The position numbers and the translations under genes were made by a program. Below, piece by piece: positions 12,862 through 13,139 of a stretch of DNA of 13,139 bases. A model generated the notes under the pieces. That model had not been told where the DNA came from. It saw only the letters and a list, made by a program, of their open reading frames with translations, and made no database searches. The DNA is from an uncultured Prevotellaceae bacterium (GTDB lineage: Bacteria > Bacteroidota > Bacteroidia > Bacteroidales > Bacteroidaceae): the NCBI GenBank assembly GCA_937877625.1, contig CALFJG010000063.1, forward strand, positions 1 through 13,139, in the 5' to 3' direction. Each line of letters opens with the position of its first letter. Positions within the stretch are counted from its first letter, which is position 1.

Positions 12862-13139
12862 CCGAGTTTTTTTCAGGCGGCTTGATTTTTTCAATGCGCT
12901 CCGAAATTTTTTTTCAAGCCCCTTGAATTTTTTTTTCAGACCCTTTGAATTTTTTTTTCAGACCCTTTGAAATTTTTTTTCAGACCCCTTGAAATTTTTT
13001 TTCAGACCCCTTGAAAATTTTTTCCGGACGGCTTGAAAAATTTTTCCGGACGGCTTGAAAATTTTTTCCGGACGGCTTGAAAAATTTTTTCAAGTGCTTT
13101 GAAATTTTTTTCAAGTGCTTTGAAATTTTTTTCAAGTGC
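12862..13139. repeat. AT-rich 22-bp minisatellite, about 13 units, continues past the edge
   Basis: Units begin (at TTG or CCG) at 12862, 12882, 12901, 12923, 12945, 12967, 12989, 13011, 13033, 13055, 13077, 13099 and 13120. Spacing is 22 bases in the middle, 19-20 at the left end and 21 at the right end. Each unit is a constant near-palindromic core, TTGAAA followed by a run of T and C, plus an 8-9-base variable part. The variable parts come in homogeneous blocks: CAGACCC(T/C) four times, then CCGGACGG three times, then CAAGTGCT three times. The period is close to two helical turns, so the A/T tracts lie on one face of the helix and intrinsic curvature is expected. Most units do not keep a reading frame. 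The array lies upstream of the DUF4375-smpB-metH run. The 130 or so bases between it and the first ATG hold only the candidate promoter. Confidence 0.9.

Noticed and set aside
12776..12970. 64-codon plus-strand frame running into the minisatellite
   Set aside because: The Phe-rich end is just the T-tracts, and the 22-base period breaks the frame.
12862..13139. CRISPR array
   Set aside because: The constant part is a short AT-rich core and the 'spacers' are 8-9 bases, repeated in identical blocks; no cas genes are present.

Overview
The window looks like a Bacteroidales (Prevotella/Porphyromonas-type) chromosome. The evidence is gene content: a radical-SAM/SPASM enzyme paired with an ACGX-repeat peptide, a multi-SLBB capsule-export protein with the N-terminal helical region typical of that order, a MetH that ends after the cobalamin module, and start sites without Shine-Dalgarno sequences. 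The genus cannot be fixed from the sequence alone. Apart from a transposase fragment at the left edge, every gene I accept lies on the minus strand, so the region is transcribed from right to left.

From right to left: (i) 12862-13139 is a striking AT-rich minisatellite of about 13 units, mostly 22 bp, running off the window edge. (ii) 11700-12727 holds a DUF4375/DMP19-like protein overlapping smpB (trans-translation) by ATGA. (iii) 8867-11599 is metH, B12-dependent methionine synthase, with a probable TTG start and no C-terminal reactivation domain. (iv) 7891-8811 is an exported protein that reads like a GH5 mannanase-type barrel with both catalytic glutamates lost. (v) 4038-7818 is a polysaccharide export pair, a six-SLBB outer-membrane channel candidate and a Wzz-type co-polymerase without a kinase domain. 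(vi) 3531-3947 is a small membrane-anchored FMN-binding protein with a flavinylation motif.

(vii) 1191-3406 is the most interesting part: a compact operon with a 68-residue peptide carrying three ACGxACG cysteine pairs, a radical SAM/SPASM maturase, a small ABM-fold (quinol-monooxygenase-like) protein and a nitroreductase-family flavoprotein. This is a putative ribosomally made, post-translationally modified peptide system of the kind named 'ACGX' in protein family collections. Its product and function are, to my knowledge, not established.

(viii) About 927-1190 is an intergenic repeat with a perfect 16-bp inverted repeat. (ix) 488-907 is an AT-richer, phage-type A1S_2505 macro-like gene next to an IS element whose transposase C-terminus fills 1-362. 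The left end (1-1190) therefore looks like accessory or mobile DNA, and the right end (8867-12727) like core housekeeping genes. Export, redox and peptide-modification genes lie in between.
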